Assembly: GCF_900143545.1 (NCBI RefSeq)
Contig: NZ_FREV01000001.1
Location: 1 to 64,000, forward strand
Source: Loktanella sp. Alg231-35
GTDB taxonomy: Bacteria; Pseudomonadota; Alphaproteobacteria; Rhodobacterales; Rhodobacteraceae
Length of the DNA: 64,000 nucleotides
Direction of reading: 5' to 3'
Shown here: positions 53,002-61,693 of the stretch, one piece after another
How positions within the stretch are numbered: the stretch's first letter is position 1
Layout: each line of letters opens with the position of its first letter
Notes under the pieces: model-generated
Told to the model about the DNA's origin: nothing
The model's input: only the letters and a program-made list of their open reading frames with translations
Databases searched by the model: none
Position numbers and translations under genes: made by a program

Positions 53002-53916
53002 ATGAAGAAAGTACTTATGGCGGCCATGACTGCCTCTATCGTAGCGGGTGCGGCATTTGCCGAAGAGCGCTATGTCATGATCACACACACGCAAGGCACA
53101 GATCCGTTCTGGCCTGTCGTTGAAAAAGGTGGCCGTGACGCCGCTGAAGACGTGGGGGCAACGCTTGAGTATAACTTTGACGTGTCCGGCGACATGGCTG
53201 CAATTGCAAAGCTGATAGAAGCAGCTGCCGCTACACAGCCTGATGGCATTATCGTTTCGTTGCCTGACGCTGATGCACTTGGGCCTGCGATCCAGGCTGC
53301 GGTTGCTGATGGCATTCCAGTTGTGACCATCAACTCTGGCCTCGAACATTCTGCTCGTCTGGGTGCATTGATGCACGTTGGTCAACCCGAGAGCCTTGCT
53401 GGCAAGAGCGCCGGAGAGCGCGCTGCTGCCGAAGGTGTGACCAACGGTCTTTGCTTGAACCAGGAGGCATTCAACACGGCACTTGTTGATCGTTGTTCTG
53501 GCTATTTCGAAGGCCTCGGCGGCGAACTGAACATGATCGACGTGTCGAATGACCCGGCCCAAATCGAAACCCGTACTGCTGCTGCACTGCAGGCTGACGA
53601 GACGATCGACGGCATTCTGGCTGTTGGACCGCATGTTTGCGAAGCAGCAACCAACGCTATCGAATCAGTTGGTGCAGATGTTCATCTTGCGTGTTTTGAC
53701 CTTAGCCCAGGTGTGATGAATATGATTCAGGACGGACGTGCTGCCTTTACCATCGACCAACAGCAGCGTCTGCAGGGCTACATGCCCGTGATCGTTCTGC
53801 ATCTCTACAACAACCACGCCGGTCTGTTGCCCGGTGCAAATATCCCATCCGGCCCAGGCTTTGTGGATGCTTCTAACGCAGCTGGCGTCGCTGCGCTGGC
53901 TGGTATTGACCGCTGA
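53002..53916 (+). CDS. Sugar ABC transporter substrate-binding protein
   Basis: 304 residues with a Sec signal peptide (MKKVLMAAMTASIVAGAAFA) and a type I periplasmic-binding fold (Peripla_BP_4): THTQGTDPFWPVVEKGGRDA, DGIIVSLPDADALGPAIQAA and GILAVGPHVCEAATNAI. Start preceded by GGAGGAAA. It is the ribose/inositol-type receptor of the transporter. A perfect 13-bp hairpin separates it from the permease gene, as often seen to raise receptor levels. Confidence 0.92.
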   Translation: MKKVLMAAMTASIVAGAAFAEERYVMITHTQGTDPFWPVVEKGGRDAAEDVGATLEYNFDVSGDMAAIAKLIEAAAATQPDGIIVSLPDADALGPAIQAAVADGIPVVTINSGLEHSARLGALMHVGQPESLAGKSAGERAAAEGVTNGLCLNQEAFNTALVDRCSGYFEGLGGELNMIDVSNDPAQIETRTAAALQADETIDGILAVGPHVCEAATNAIESVGADVHLACFDLSPGVMNMIQDGRAAFTIDQQQRLQGYMPVIVLHLYNNHAGLLPGANIPSGPGFVDASNAAGVAALAGIDR

Positions 53917-53935
53917 CATCGGACGAAACGATATC

Positions 53936-53967
53936 AGAACAGGCGGGATGCTCCCGCCTGTTCTTTT
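53936..53967 (+). terminator. Strong hairpin between receptor and permease genes
   Basis: AGAACAGGCGGGA and TCCCGCCTGTTCT pair perfectly over 13 bp around TGC, followed by TTT. A partial terminator or mRNA-stabilising element that would leave more receptor than permease mRNA. Confidence 0.8.
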
Positions 53968-54002
53968 CGTTTTTCGCAAAGGCATATTGAAGAGGACACA
54001 AA

Positions 54003-55115
54003 ATGGCCAATACGAATGAAGCCGGAAGGCTAAAGCAAGAAACTGCAATTGAAAAAATAATTCGGCGCCCCGAGATCGGGTCCTTTGTTGTGATGCTGGT
54101 GATCATCGTTGCACTTGCAATCGCATCTGAAGGCAAGTCCTTCAATGCTCTGGGCTTGAAGAACAATGTCGCGATCATTGCGCAGTATGGTATCATCGCA
54201 ACCGGTGCGGCCGTGCTGATGATCGCAGGTGAATTTGACCTCTCGATTGGATCCATGATCGGCTTTGCAGGCATGGCGATGTCGATGATGCTTAAATGGG
54301 GTCTCCCGTTTGGCATGGGCGAGGCGACACCTGTTACCGCTTTTGCAGTCACACTGGCGATGACACTGGCACTAGGCTGGCTGATCGGCACGGTCGTTGT
54401 GCGCTCTGGCCTTTCCAGCTTCATCGTGACTCTCGCATTTCTGTTCTTGCTGCGCGGCGTGACCGAGGTGAGCTTTCGCCTGATCAACAAGTCCACTCAG
54501 ATCTCGGGCTTGCCCGACTACAAAGAAGAAAGCTGGTTCGCCAACCTTCTGGGCGGTGACGTCTTTGGTTGGTTCTATGATCTGTGGTTCATGCTTGGTG
54601 GCAATCTCAATCGCCGTGGCGAACAATGGGTCGAAGGCTTTGACGCACGCTTCCTTTGGTGGCTTGTCATCGCTGGCATCGCGTATTTTGTCTTGAGTCG
54701 CACACAGATCGGCAACTGGATTTACGCCACCGGCGACAACAAAGAAGCCGCCCGCGCAAACGGTGTTCCCGTCAATCGCGTTAAGATTGGCCTTTTCATG
54801 TTTACAGCTTTCTGCGCGACCATGTTTGCAGCCTGCCAGGTGTTTGACACCAACACATCGGACGCCGCAAAAGGCAATCTGATGGAGCTTTTCGCGATTG
54901 CCATTGCGGTTGTCGGCGGGACGTTAATGACCGGCGGTTTTGGGTCGGTAATCGGCGTTGTCTTTGGCGCGATCACAGTTGGCCTCGTGGCAAACGCGGT
55001 GTTCTTTATCCCGGCAATCGATGGCGCATGGTTCCGTGTCTTCCTTGGCGGAATTCTTTTGGCGGCTGTGTTTGCGAACGAACGTATCCGGAAACGTATT
55101 ACAGGAGGTATCTGA
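54003..55115 (+). CDS. Sugar ABC transporter permease (RbsC/FrcC-like)
   Basis: 370 residues with about nine membrane helices and the BPD_transp_2 pattern: GEFDLSIGSMIGFAGMAMSM, GLSSFIVTLAFLFLLRGVTE and IGNWIYATGDNKEAARANGV. The loop between (residues about 165-205) is longer than in RbsC. It forms the membrane channel with the ATPase encoded next. Membership of the catabolic cargo suggests uptake of inositol or a similar sugar. Confidence 0.92.
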   Translation: MANTNEAGRLKQETAIEKIIRRPEIGSFVVMLVIIVALAIASEGKSFNALGLKNNVAIIAQYGIIATGAAVLMIAGEFDLSIGSMIGFAGMAMSMMLKWGLPFGMGEATPVTAFAVTLAMTLALGWLIGTVVVRSGLSSFIVTLAFLFLLRGVTEVSFRLINKSTQISGLPDYKEESWFANLLGGDVFGWFYDLWFMLGGNLNRRGEQWVEGFDARFLWWLVIAGIAYFVLSRTQIGNWIYATGDNKEAARANGVPVNRVKIGLFMFTAFCATMFAACQVFDTNTSDAAKGNLMELFAIAIAVVGGTLMTGGFGSVIGVVFGAITVGLVANAVFFIPAIDGAWFRVFLGGILLAAVFANERIRKRITGGI

Positions 55116-55116
55116 T

Positions 55117-55887
55117 ATGGCTGATCCGTATCTGCGCGTCGAAGGACTGGTCAAACGGTTCGGTCCGTTCACTGCACTTGGTGGGGTAGATCTCGAGGTT
55201 TTCCCTGGCGAAGTCCACTGCCTGCTTGGCGATAACGGCGCTGGCAAATCCACCCTGATCAAAACCCTGGCCGGCGTTCATGAACCGACCGATGGCAAGA
55301 TCTACATCGAAGGTAAACCGGTCGAGTTCCGTTCGCCACGTGATGCCTCTGATGCCGGGATTGGCACAGTGTATCAGGATTTGGCCATCAACCAGCTCCT
55401 CAGCGTGACCCGCAACTTCTTTATGGGGCGCGAGCTTAAGGGCCCACTGGGGACTCTGCGCATGGACGAAATGAACATGATCGCCCATGACGAAATGCTC
55501 AAGATCGGAATCGATTTCTCGGATCCGACACAGGCCGTAGGAACGATGTCTGGTGGTCAACGCCAAACCCTGGCGATCGCACGTGCCATCTACTTTGGGG
55601 CTAAGGTTCTGATCCTTGATGAGCCGACTTCAGCCTTGGGTCAAAAGCAGCAAATGGGTGTCTTAAAGACAATCAAGAAGGTCCGCGCACGCGGTGACAT
55701 CGCGATCATCTTTATCACCCACAACGAAATCCACTCTCGGCTTGTGGGGGATCGCTTTACGTTCCTAGCGCTTGGCCAAACGATTGGTGCAGGCACAAAT
55801 GCCGAAATCGGGGACGAAGAGATGCGCCGCCTAATGTCCGGTGGCGCTGAAATGGGCGATCTGGAGCAGGAGTTGGCTGCGATCTAA
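55117..55887 (+). CDS. Sugar ABC transporter ATP-binding protein (FrcA-like, single domain)
   Basis: 256 residues from MADPYLRVEGLVKRFGPFTA, with AGGAGG before the ATG. Walker A GDNGAGKSTLIKTL, signature SGGQRQTLAIARAI, Walker B VLILDEPTSAL and the H-loop FITHNEIHSR. A single ATPase domain, as in the fructose/Frc type, not the fused RbsA type; two copies must dimerise. It starts just after the permease stop. Confidence 0.93.
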   Translation: MADPYLRVEGLVKRFGPFTALGGVDLEVFPGEVHCLLGDNGAGKSTLIKTLAGVHEPTDGKIYIEGKPVEFRSPRDASDAGIGTVYQDLAINQLLSVTRNFFMGRELKGPLGTLRMDEMNMIAHDEMLKIGIDFSDPTQAVGTMSGGQRQTLAIARAIYFGAKVLILDEPTSALGQKQQMGVLKTIKKVRARGDIAIIFITHNEIHSRLVGDRFTFLALGQTIGAGTNAEIGDEEMRRLMSGGAEMGDLEQELAAI

Positions 55888-56432
55888 TCCTCCCGGATCG
55901 TAGCTTACCAGACGCGGCTCAACGGAACCGCACAACACTCGCTTTCCGGTTCGTCCAACACCGGTCGACCCAAAAACGATGAACCAGAAAGCGAGTAATA
56001 ATTGTGCCCATGCTTTGATTGAAGGCAAGATTCTTTCTACTAAAATACTCACCTTCACGGGCCGGCTGAACTGGTCCAAAACCTGCTGAATCCAAACAGT
56101 CCGCGCAACTGTGAAACACGACCGCATAAACTCCAAATTACAGCCTACGAAACATGCTACCTCTTGTGTGAAGGACTGGTTTTCTCGCTGCTCGGCAAGA
56201 CCAAAGCTCTCGCTTTTGCAGCATTCTTCGTGCTGCGTGCGCTCGCAGCACGAAGATCAAATTCACAGTTTGGGCTCTCAGCGGACCTTGATGCCGCTTG
56301 GGCGAGCTCAATGGTGCCCGATGGCGGGTCAGAGCCCAGAGAAACCGATGCTGCGCGATGCACGAATGGCAGCTTGGGGTCTTTTCCGCAGATTGCAATC
56401 AAACTAGCCATAATGTCTCCACAAATACATTG
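55888..56432. other. Intergenic stretch with a long hairpin
   Basis: No accepted gene. Short frames on both strands lack start signals. A 13-bp perfect hairpin lies at 56225-56256. Confidence 0.45.
56225..56256. repeat. Perfect 13-bp inverted repeat
   Basis: TCTTCGTGCTGCG and CGCAGCACGAAGA pair around a 6-base loop (TGCGCT). No T run on either side, so not a normal terminator. Confidence 0.6.
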
Positions 56433-56450
56433 ATAATGAAATTTCATTAT
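56433..56450. promoter_or_regulatory. 18-bp perfect palindrome, TetR operator candidate
   Basis: ATAATGAAATTTCATTAT without a spacer, 33 bp before the start of the TetR gene and within its promoter region. Typical of autorepression sites. Confidence 0.65.
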
Positions 56451-56483
56451 TATATAAAGCGCTGACAGAGAGCGAGAATCACC

Positions 56484-57062
56484 ATGCCCAGAAGCACCAA
56501 AGAGCAAACCGGAAAGAAACTGCGCGATGCGGTCGTCGCAGAAGCGGTTGAGAACGGGATTGGTACGGTGGGCGTGTCTGCTGTTGTGGCCCGCGCCAAA
56601 GTGTCTGCCGGGACGGTCTATGTTCACTACCAAAACAAAGATGACATGCTCGCCCGTGTTTACATGGACCTCAAAGCTGAGCTGCACGCTCGTATTACGG
56701 ATGGACTGGAAACCACAAACACGACCGAGTTGATCCGCGAGATGTGGTTCAATATGTTCGCTTTTGTCAGCGAGAGACCTCGAGACTTTCTCTTCCTTGA
56801 ATACTGCAGCACTGCGAAGCTTTTGAATCCAGATCAACAGCGTGTCGTCGACGGCTACACCGAAGACATCGGAGATGTGCTGCAGCGTGGCATCGACGAT
56901 GGCACATTAGCCCCGCTGGATCGCCGCCTTTTAACGCTCATGCTGATCGCTCCGGCCGAGAGGTTGGCGCGCCGCGCGGTCTTGTCTGGCGAGAATATCC
57001 CGACCGAGACCATCGAGCAGATCTTTGACAGGGTCTGGCTCTCAATTTCCAACTCTGCATAA
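56484..57062 (+). CDS. TetR-family transcriptional regulator
   Basis: 192 residues. N-terminal TetR helix-turn-helix (AEAVENGIGTVGVSAVVARA, AGTVYVHYQNKDDML) and a C-terminal ligand domain with a TetR_C-like end. It heads a three-gene operon with an SDR and a membrane protein, and should repress it through the palindrome at 56433. The ligand is probably a small toxic or oxidisable compound handled by the SDR. Confidence 0.9.
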   Translation: MPRSTKEQTGKKLRDAVVAEAVENGIGTVGVSAVVARAKVSAGTVYVHYQNKDDMLARVYMDLKAELHARITDGLETTNTTELIREMWFNMFAFVSERPRDFLFLEYCSTAKLLNPDQQRVVDGYTEDIGDVLQRGIDDGTLAPLDRRLLTLMLIAPAERLARRAVLSGENIPTETIEQIFDRVWLSISNSA

Positions 57063-57074
57063 GAAAGGGCACAC

Positions 57075-57926
57075 ATGCCTAAGGTCATTCTCATCACGGG
57101 GACCTCGACAGGTCTCGGCATTTCCATCGCTGTTCAGGCGGCCCAGGCAGGGCATGTTGTCTATGCGACAATGCGCAATCTGGAAAAGCGGGCGACGCTT
57201 GACGAGGCCGCAAAGGCCGCTGATGTATCCCTGAATGTCTTGCAACTGGACGTTCAGGACGCGGCTTCTGTCTCCTCGGCGGTTGCGCAAATCCTCGCAG
57301 AACAGGGGCGCATCGATGCATTGATCAACAACGCGGGCCTTGGGTTCGCGCGCAATATCGAACAGACGAATGAGGCAGACATTCTGCGTATCATGGACAT
57401 CAACTTCATGGGGGTGATGCGCACCACGAAAGCGGTTCTGCCAGCGATGCGAGCGGCAAAATCCGGGCATGTGGTGAACATCTCGTCCGTGGGCGGACTT
57501 GTCGGGCAACCTTTCAATGAAATCTACTGCGGCGCCAAGTTTGCTGTCGAAGGATTTACTGAGGCGCTGGCCAGCTATGTTACACTCGGCTTCGGCGTGA
57601 ACTTCTCGCTCATCGAGCCCGGCGGCATTGCGACAGAATTTGCCAACACCGTCTTGAGAGAAATCGCCGAGACAGGCGGCATGTTGGAAGACGACTACCT
57701 CCCATTGCTGCAGAAATATGTGGGTGGCTCTCAGAGCAGACAGGGCGACACCTACCAAACACCAGACACCGTGGCGCAGGTTGTCATGCAGGTTGTTGAA
57801 GCAAACTCGCCGCCCCTGCGCGTGCGAACATCAGAGTGGTCCGAAAACATCACCCGTTTCAAAACCGGCCTTGACCCCGACGGCCTGAAACAGCGCGATC
57901 TTATCGTCGAACGCTTCCTCAGCTGA
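57075..57926 (+). CDS. Short-chain dehydrogenase/reductase of the TetR operon
   Basis: 283 residues. LITGTSTGLGISIAVQAA cofactor motif, ALINNAG, VVNISSVGG Ser and YCGAKFAVEG active-site motif: a classical SDR with an extended C-terminus, similar to retinol/17-beta-type dehydrogenases. Starts 12 bp after the TetR gene. Substrate unknown. Confidence 0.87.
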   Translation: MPKVILITGTSTGLGISIAVQAAQAGHVVYATMRNLEKRATLDEAAKAADVSLNVLQLDVQDAASVSSAVAQILAEQGRIDALINNAGLGFARNIEQTNEADILRIMDINFMGVMRTTKAVLPAMRAAKSGHVVNISSVGGLVGQPFNEIYCGAKFAVEGFTEALASYVTLGFGVNFSLIEPGGIATEFANTVLREIAETGGMLEDDYLPLLQKYVGGSQSRQGDTYQTPDTVAQVVMQVVEANSPPLRVRTSEWSENITRFKTGLDPDGLKQRDLIVERFLS

Positions 57927-57955
57927 TACGGATACCAATTCGAAGGTCTATCATC

Positions 57956-58363
57956 ATGAAAATCTTTGCGCTTGTTGTGTTTTCCCTCCATGCTCTTGCC
58001 GAGCTCACTTTCGGCGCGAATGCGTTTCTTTCTGGCGGCTTTTCGTCACAATCCGTTGAGGCGCTCGAGAACCAACCCGCAAACATCGCCGGTGCGGCGC
58101 GGTTTTTGGGCACGGCATTGATGTCGCTTGGGCTGTTGGGCGCGATTGTTTTGTTCGGGCCGGGTGTCGGCTCATCAATGGGCCGCTCTGTTGCTGTTTT
58201 GCTGGCGCTTTTCCACGGGATCGGAGTGGTTGGAGTCCTACTGACCGCGCAGCAGAATACCGGGTACATGACGCAAGGTGCAGCGCCGCTCATTGTACAT
58301 CTCGTGCTTGCCCTTGGTTTTTTGATTGTGCTTGCGCGACACCGATTGATCAGGATCGATTGA
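57956..58363 (+). CDS. Four-helix membrane protein
   Basis: 135 residues with four membrane helices (starting KIFALVVFSLHALAELTFG and ending HLVLALGFLIVLARH). No family firmly recognised. It follows the SDR gene after 29 bp as the last gene of the TetR operon and of the island. May serve as a membrane anchor or export partner of the SDR system. Confidence 0.6.
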   Translation: MKIFALVVFSLHALAELTFGANAFLSGGFSSQSVEALENQPANIAGAARFLGTALMSLGLLGAIVLFGPGVGSSMGRSVAVLLALFHGIGVVGVLLTAQQNTGYMTQGAAPLIVHLVLALGFLIVLARHRLIRID

Positions 58364-58710
58364 TACGGGCATCTCTTTAAGCCTGTCTCCTGCGAGATTT
58401 CAGGATTGGTGGAATTTAACAACCTAAATCACGTTTTTTTCAAACTGTTTTTTGCCCAAACCCGTTACGAGCGATGGCAACCGAGTGACATTTTGACAAC
58501 CTGAAGCTTCCTAAAGCTGCCATTGGCGCAGCCGCAGCGAAAGCTAACAATGTCCCGCAACCCAGTCATCTGGTTCTCGATTTCGCTGCATCGGGCCCGA
58601 AGGTCCGCTTTGCCCGCCGCGCCGCAGCAGATTTCAGTGGGGTTCACCGGACGCATACACTCCAAAGTGAATCACCGAAGATCATCCAAACTAAAACGAG
58701 AATGGTGCCC
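58364..58710. other. Intergenic stretch at the right end of the island
   Basis: No gene accepted. The part 58500-58660 is open in several frames on both strands and looks like a decayed or dispersed sequence. The integrase arm sites and attR follow. Confidence 0.4.
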
Positions 58711-58731
58711 TTGTCCCCCATATGTCCCCCA
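58711..58731. promoter_or_regulatory. Candidate integrase arm sites at the right end
   Basis: TTGTCCCCCA and TATGTCCCCCA stand in tandem 64 bp inside attR, matching the repeats at 36667-36750 next to the integrase gene and in the same orientation. Confidence 0.55.
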
Positions 58732-58794
58732 CGACGGGCAAAGCTTGTTACCGAAAGCAGCAATCCACACAAGACATTGATTTATAAGGAAAAA

Positions 58795-58843
58795 TGGTGA
58801 GCCGTGATGGGTTCGAACCATCGACCTACTGATTAAAAGTCAG
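58795..58843 (-). repeat. attR: 49-bp repeat inside tRNA-Lys
   Basis: Identical to 36519-36567. It is the 3' part of the intact tRNA-Lys, so integration at this site leaves a working tRNA. Confidence 0.95.
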
Positions 58844-58870
58844 TTGCTCTACCAACTGAGCTAACGGCCC
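58795..58870 (-). tRNA. tRNA-Lys (anticodon UUU)
   Basis: On the minus strand the 76 bases form a full cloverleaf: acceptor GGGCCGT with ACGGCTC, D arm with AGCTCAGTTGGTAGAGC, anticodon arm CTGACTTTTAATCAG with anticodon TTT, T arm with GGTTCGAACC, and an encoded CCA. It is the integration target of the island to its left. Confidence 0.97.
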
Positions 58871-58966
58871 ACTAGAGGCGCTACTTAGAAAGGCCCGCGC
58901 GTGCGGTCAACCCCCAAATGCTTCGCACCGCTGGATAAGTGCCTGCGCTTTGATTATATCGCCGCC

Positions 58967-59782
58967 ATGACCGCAAACGACTCAGCATATTTGCCCTTTA
59001 TGAAGATGCACGGGCTTGGAAACGACTTTGTTGTCGTGGACGAACGGGGAATCACGCCGCGCGTGGATGCTGCTGTTGCCGTGGCCATTGCCGATCGCAA
59101 TCGAGGTGTTGGGTTTGATCAATTGGCGGTGCTGTCAGAGACACCTGATGCCGACGTCCACCTGACCTTCTGGAACAGCGATGGGTCGCAATCCGCGGCC
59201 TGTGGCAATGCCACCCGATGCATTGCCCGCCACCTGATGGAAGAGACAGGCAAGACTGCACTGACCATCACCACGGATCGCGGCGCTTTGCAGGCGCGGG
59301 ATGCCGGCGATGGGCGGACCTCGGTCAATATGGGGCAGCCGCAGCTGGCTTGGGATGAAATCCCGCTGGCCCACGAAATGAATACGTTGGAGTTGCCAAT
59401 CGAAGGTGCACCGACAGCCACCGGCATGGGTAATCCGCATTGCACCTTCTTTGTTGATGACGCCGAGGCGGTTGATCTGGCCGCAATGGGCGCGGCCCTA
59501 GAACATCACCCGCTTTACCCGCAGCGCACAAATGTGCAGTTTGCCAGCCTCATCGGTCCTGACCACATGCGCATGCGCGTGTGGGAGCGCGGCGTGGGGA
59601 TCACCCTTGCCTCTGGCTCTTCCTCTTGTGCGACGGCTGTTGCCGCCGCCCGGCGCGGCCTAACCGGGCGCGATGTGACGATTGATCTGGATGGCGGTCG
59701 CCTGCAGATTAGCTGGCGTGATGATGGGGTCTGGATGACCGGCCCGACCGCCCATGTCTTTGATGGTGTCTGGCGTCTGTAA
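58967..59782 (+). CDS. dapF: Diaminopimelate epimerase
   Basis: 271 residues from [20 protein letters not shown]; an upstream ATG at 58901 reads into the tRNA promoter region. [28 protein letters not shown] (first catalytic Cys) and GMGNPHC are conserved. The second active-site box, normally ACGxGxC, reads ASGSSSCA, so the second catalytic Cys is Ser here. DapF makes meso-DAP for lysine and peptidoglycan synthesis. It overlaps mtaB by one base. Confidence 0.9.
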   Translation: MTANDSAYLPFMKMHGLGNDFVVVDERGITPRVDAAVAVAIADRNRGVGFDQLAVLSETPDADVHLTFWNSDGSQSAACGNATRCIARHLMEETGKTALTITTDRGALQARDAGDGRTSVNMGQPQLAWDEIPLAHEMNTLELPIEGAPTATGMGNPHCTFFVDDAEAVDLAAMGAALEHHPLYPQRTNVQFASLIGPDHMRMRVWERGVGITLASGSSSCATAVAAARRGLTGRDVTIDLDGGRLQISWRDDGVWMTGPTAHVFDGVWRL

Positions 59783-61041
59783 TGTCTGACCAAGCGCCCA
59801 TCTTTTCCAACCACGGTTGCAGGCTAAACGCCTATGAGACTGAAGCGATGAAGGACCTCGCTCAGGCTGCAGGCGTGGGCAACGCCATTGTGGTGAACAC
59901 CTGTGCTGTCACGTCAGAGGCAGTGCGCAAGGCCCGGCAAGACATCCGCAAGCTGCGCCGTGATCACCCGGATGCCAAATTGATTGTGACAGGCTGTGCC
60001 GCGCAGACGGAACCGGACACATTTGCGGGGATGGATGAGGTTGATGTTGTCCTCGGCAATACCGAAAAGATGAACCCCACAACGTGGGCCGGCCTTGCCC
60101 CTGATCTGATCGGGCGGACAGAGCCGGTGCAGGTTGATGACATCATGTCAGTTACCGAAACCGCCGGGCATTTGATCGACGGGTTCGGCACCCGCAGCCG
60201 CGCCTATGTGCAGGTTCAGAACGGCTGCGATCATCGATGCACTTTCTGCATTATCCCTTATGGGCGCGGCAACTCTCGCTCGGTTCCAGCTGGGGTTGTC
60301 GTTGATCAGATCAAGCGGCTGGTCGACAAGGGCTATAACGAAGTTGTCCTGACAGGCGTGGACCTGACCAGTTGGGGTGCCGATCTGCCCGGTGCGCCAA
60401 AACTGGGTGATCTGGTCATGCGCATCCTGAAACTGGTGCCTGATCTGCCGCGCCTGCGCATCAGTTCGATTGACAGCATCGAGGTGGATGAAAACCTTAT
60501 GCAAGCCATCGCGACTGAGCCTCGACTGATGCCGCATTTGCACCTGTCATTGCAGCATGGCGACAATATGATCCTAAAACGGATGAAGCGCCGCCATTTA
60601 CGCGACGATGCCATCGCCTTTTGCCAAGAGGCGCGCAAGCTGCGCCCGGATATGACCTATGGCGCGGATATCATCGCCGGTTTCCCTACGGAAACGGAAG
60701 ACATGTTCGCCAACTCCCTCGCGCTGGTGGACGAATGTGACCTGACTTGGCTGCATGTCTTTCCATATTCACCCCGCCCCGGCACACCTGCGGCCAAGAT
60801 GCCTGCCGTGAATGGCACGCAGATCAAGGAACGTGCGGCACGGTTGCGCGCTGCCGGGTCCGCGCAGGTGAACCGCCATCTCACCGCGCAACCGGGCAAG
60901 ACCCATAGCATCTTGATGGAAAACGCGCGCATGGGCAGGACAGAGCAATTTGCCGAGGTGCTGTTTGAAACCGACCAACCCGAAAGTCAGATCGTGCAGG
61001 CACAGATCACCGGGGTTGCGGGCCAGCAATTGACAGCATGA
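59782..61041 (+). CDS. mtaB: tRNA t6A37 methylthiotransferase MtaB
   Basis: 419 residues. N-terminal UPF0004 domain with the cysteines in HGCRLNAYETEAM, NTCAVTSEA and TGCAAQ; radical SAM motif CDHRCTFCIIPYGRG; C-terminal TRAM-like part is short. It turns t6A37 into ms2t6A37 in tRNA. TAATG overlap with dapF and 4-bp overlap with the GST gene show a shared transcript. Confidence 0.93.
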   Translation: MSDQAPIFSNHGCRLNAYETEAMKDLAQAAGVGNAIVVNTCAVTSEAVRKARQDIRKLRRDHPDAKLIVTGCAAQTEPDTFAGMDEVDVVLGNTEKMNPTTWAGLAPDLIGRTEPVQVDDIMSVTETAGHLIDGFGTRSRAYVQVQNGCDHRCTFCIIPYGRGNSRSVPAGVVVDQIKRLVDKGYNEVVLTGVDLTSWGADLPGAPKLGDLVMRILKLVPDLPRLRISSIDSIEVDENLMQAIATEPRLMPHLHLSLQHGDNMILKRMKRRHLRDDAIAFCQEARKLRPDMTYGADIIAGFPTETEDMFANSLALVDECDLTWLHVFPYSPRPGTPAAKMPAVNGTQIKERAARLRAAGSAQVNRHLTAQPGKTHSILMENARMGRTEQFAEVLFETDQPESQIVQAQITGVAGQQLTA

Positions 61042-61670
61042 CAACACATCCGGTTCTCTGGAGCTTCCGTCGCTGCCCCTATGCGATGCGCGCCCGTCTG
61101 GCGATCCAATCCAGCGGACGGCAGGTGGCTTTGCAGGAAATCCTGCTCAGGGACAAACCGGCACCGTTTCTTGCCGCCTCACCCAAAGGCACTGTGCCTG
61201 TTGTGCAGGACGGCGACGCGGTGATCGAGGAAAGTCGCGATGTGATGTTATGGGCCTTGGGTCGGAACGACCCCGAAGGCTGGCTGGATATGCCGCAAGA
61301 AGGGTTTGCCCTGATCGATACCTGTGATGGCCCGTTCAAGCAGGCGTTGGATCACACGAAATATGCAGTACGCTTTCCTGACCGGGATGAGGCCTGCGAG
61401 CGGGCGAAGGCGATGGTCTTTCTCAAAACGCTTAATGACCGTTTGCGCGACACCCCTTATTTGATGGGATCAAGGCGCACACTTGCGGATATGGCGATCC
61501 TGCCGTTTGTCCGCCAGTTCGCAAATACGGACCGGGTCTGGTTTGATGCGCAGGGGCTTGCACCTCTGACACAATGGCTGGATAATTTTCTGGCCTCGGA
61601 TCGGTTTCGCGCGATTATGGTGAAGTATCCACCTTGGCAAGCAGGTCAGGATCAGGTCTTGTTTCCCTGA
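61038..61670 (+). CDS. Glutathione S-transferase family protein
   Basis: 210 residues. The N-terminal thioredoxin fold has WSFRRCPYAMRARLAI (CPYA, glutaredoxin 2-like), cis-Pro motif KGTVPVV and ESRDVMLWAL; the C-terminal half is all helical (RRTLADMAILPFVRQF). Probably a thiol-dependent reductase or lyase. It overlaps mtaB by 4 bp. Confidence 0.85.
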   Translation: MTTHPVLWSFRRCPYAMRARLAIQSSGRQVALQEILLRDKPAPFLAASPKGTVPVVQDGDAVIEESRDVMLWALGRNDPEGWLDMPQEGFALIDTCDGPFKQALDHTKYAVRFPDRDEACERAKAMVFLKTLNDRLRDTPYLMGSRRTLADMAILPFVRQFANTDRVWFDAQGLAPLTQWLDNFLASDRFRAIMVKYPPWQAGQDQVLFP

Positions 61671-61693
61671 TCCCAGGAAAAGGACACGTCCGC

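Larger units (their letters stand above)
36519..58843. mobile_element. 22.3-kb integrative island in tRNA-Lys(UUU)
   Basis: Bounded by a perfect 49-bp direct repeat of the tRNA-Lys 3' part. The right copy is part of an intact tRNA, the left copy is a stub. The integrase gene lies next to the left copy, followed by AlpA-type, primase and DUF3987 genes, then sugar/inositol catabolic cargo and a TetR operon. TGTCCCCCA repeats lie inside both ends. Confidence 0.92.

Noticed and set aside
56157-56837. 226-residue minus-strand frame opposite the TetR gene
   Set aside because: It is the shadow of the well-supported TetR gene and of gene-free sequence.
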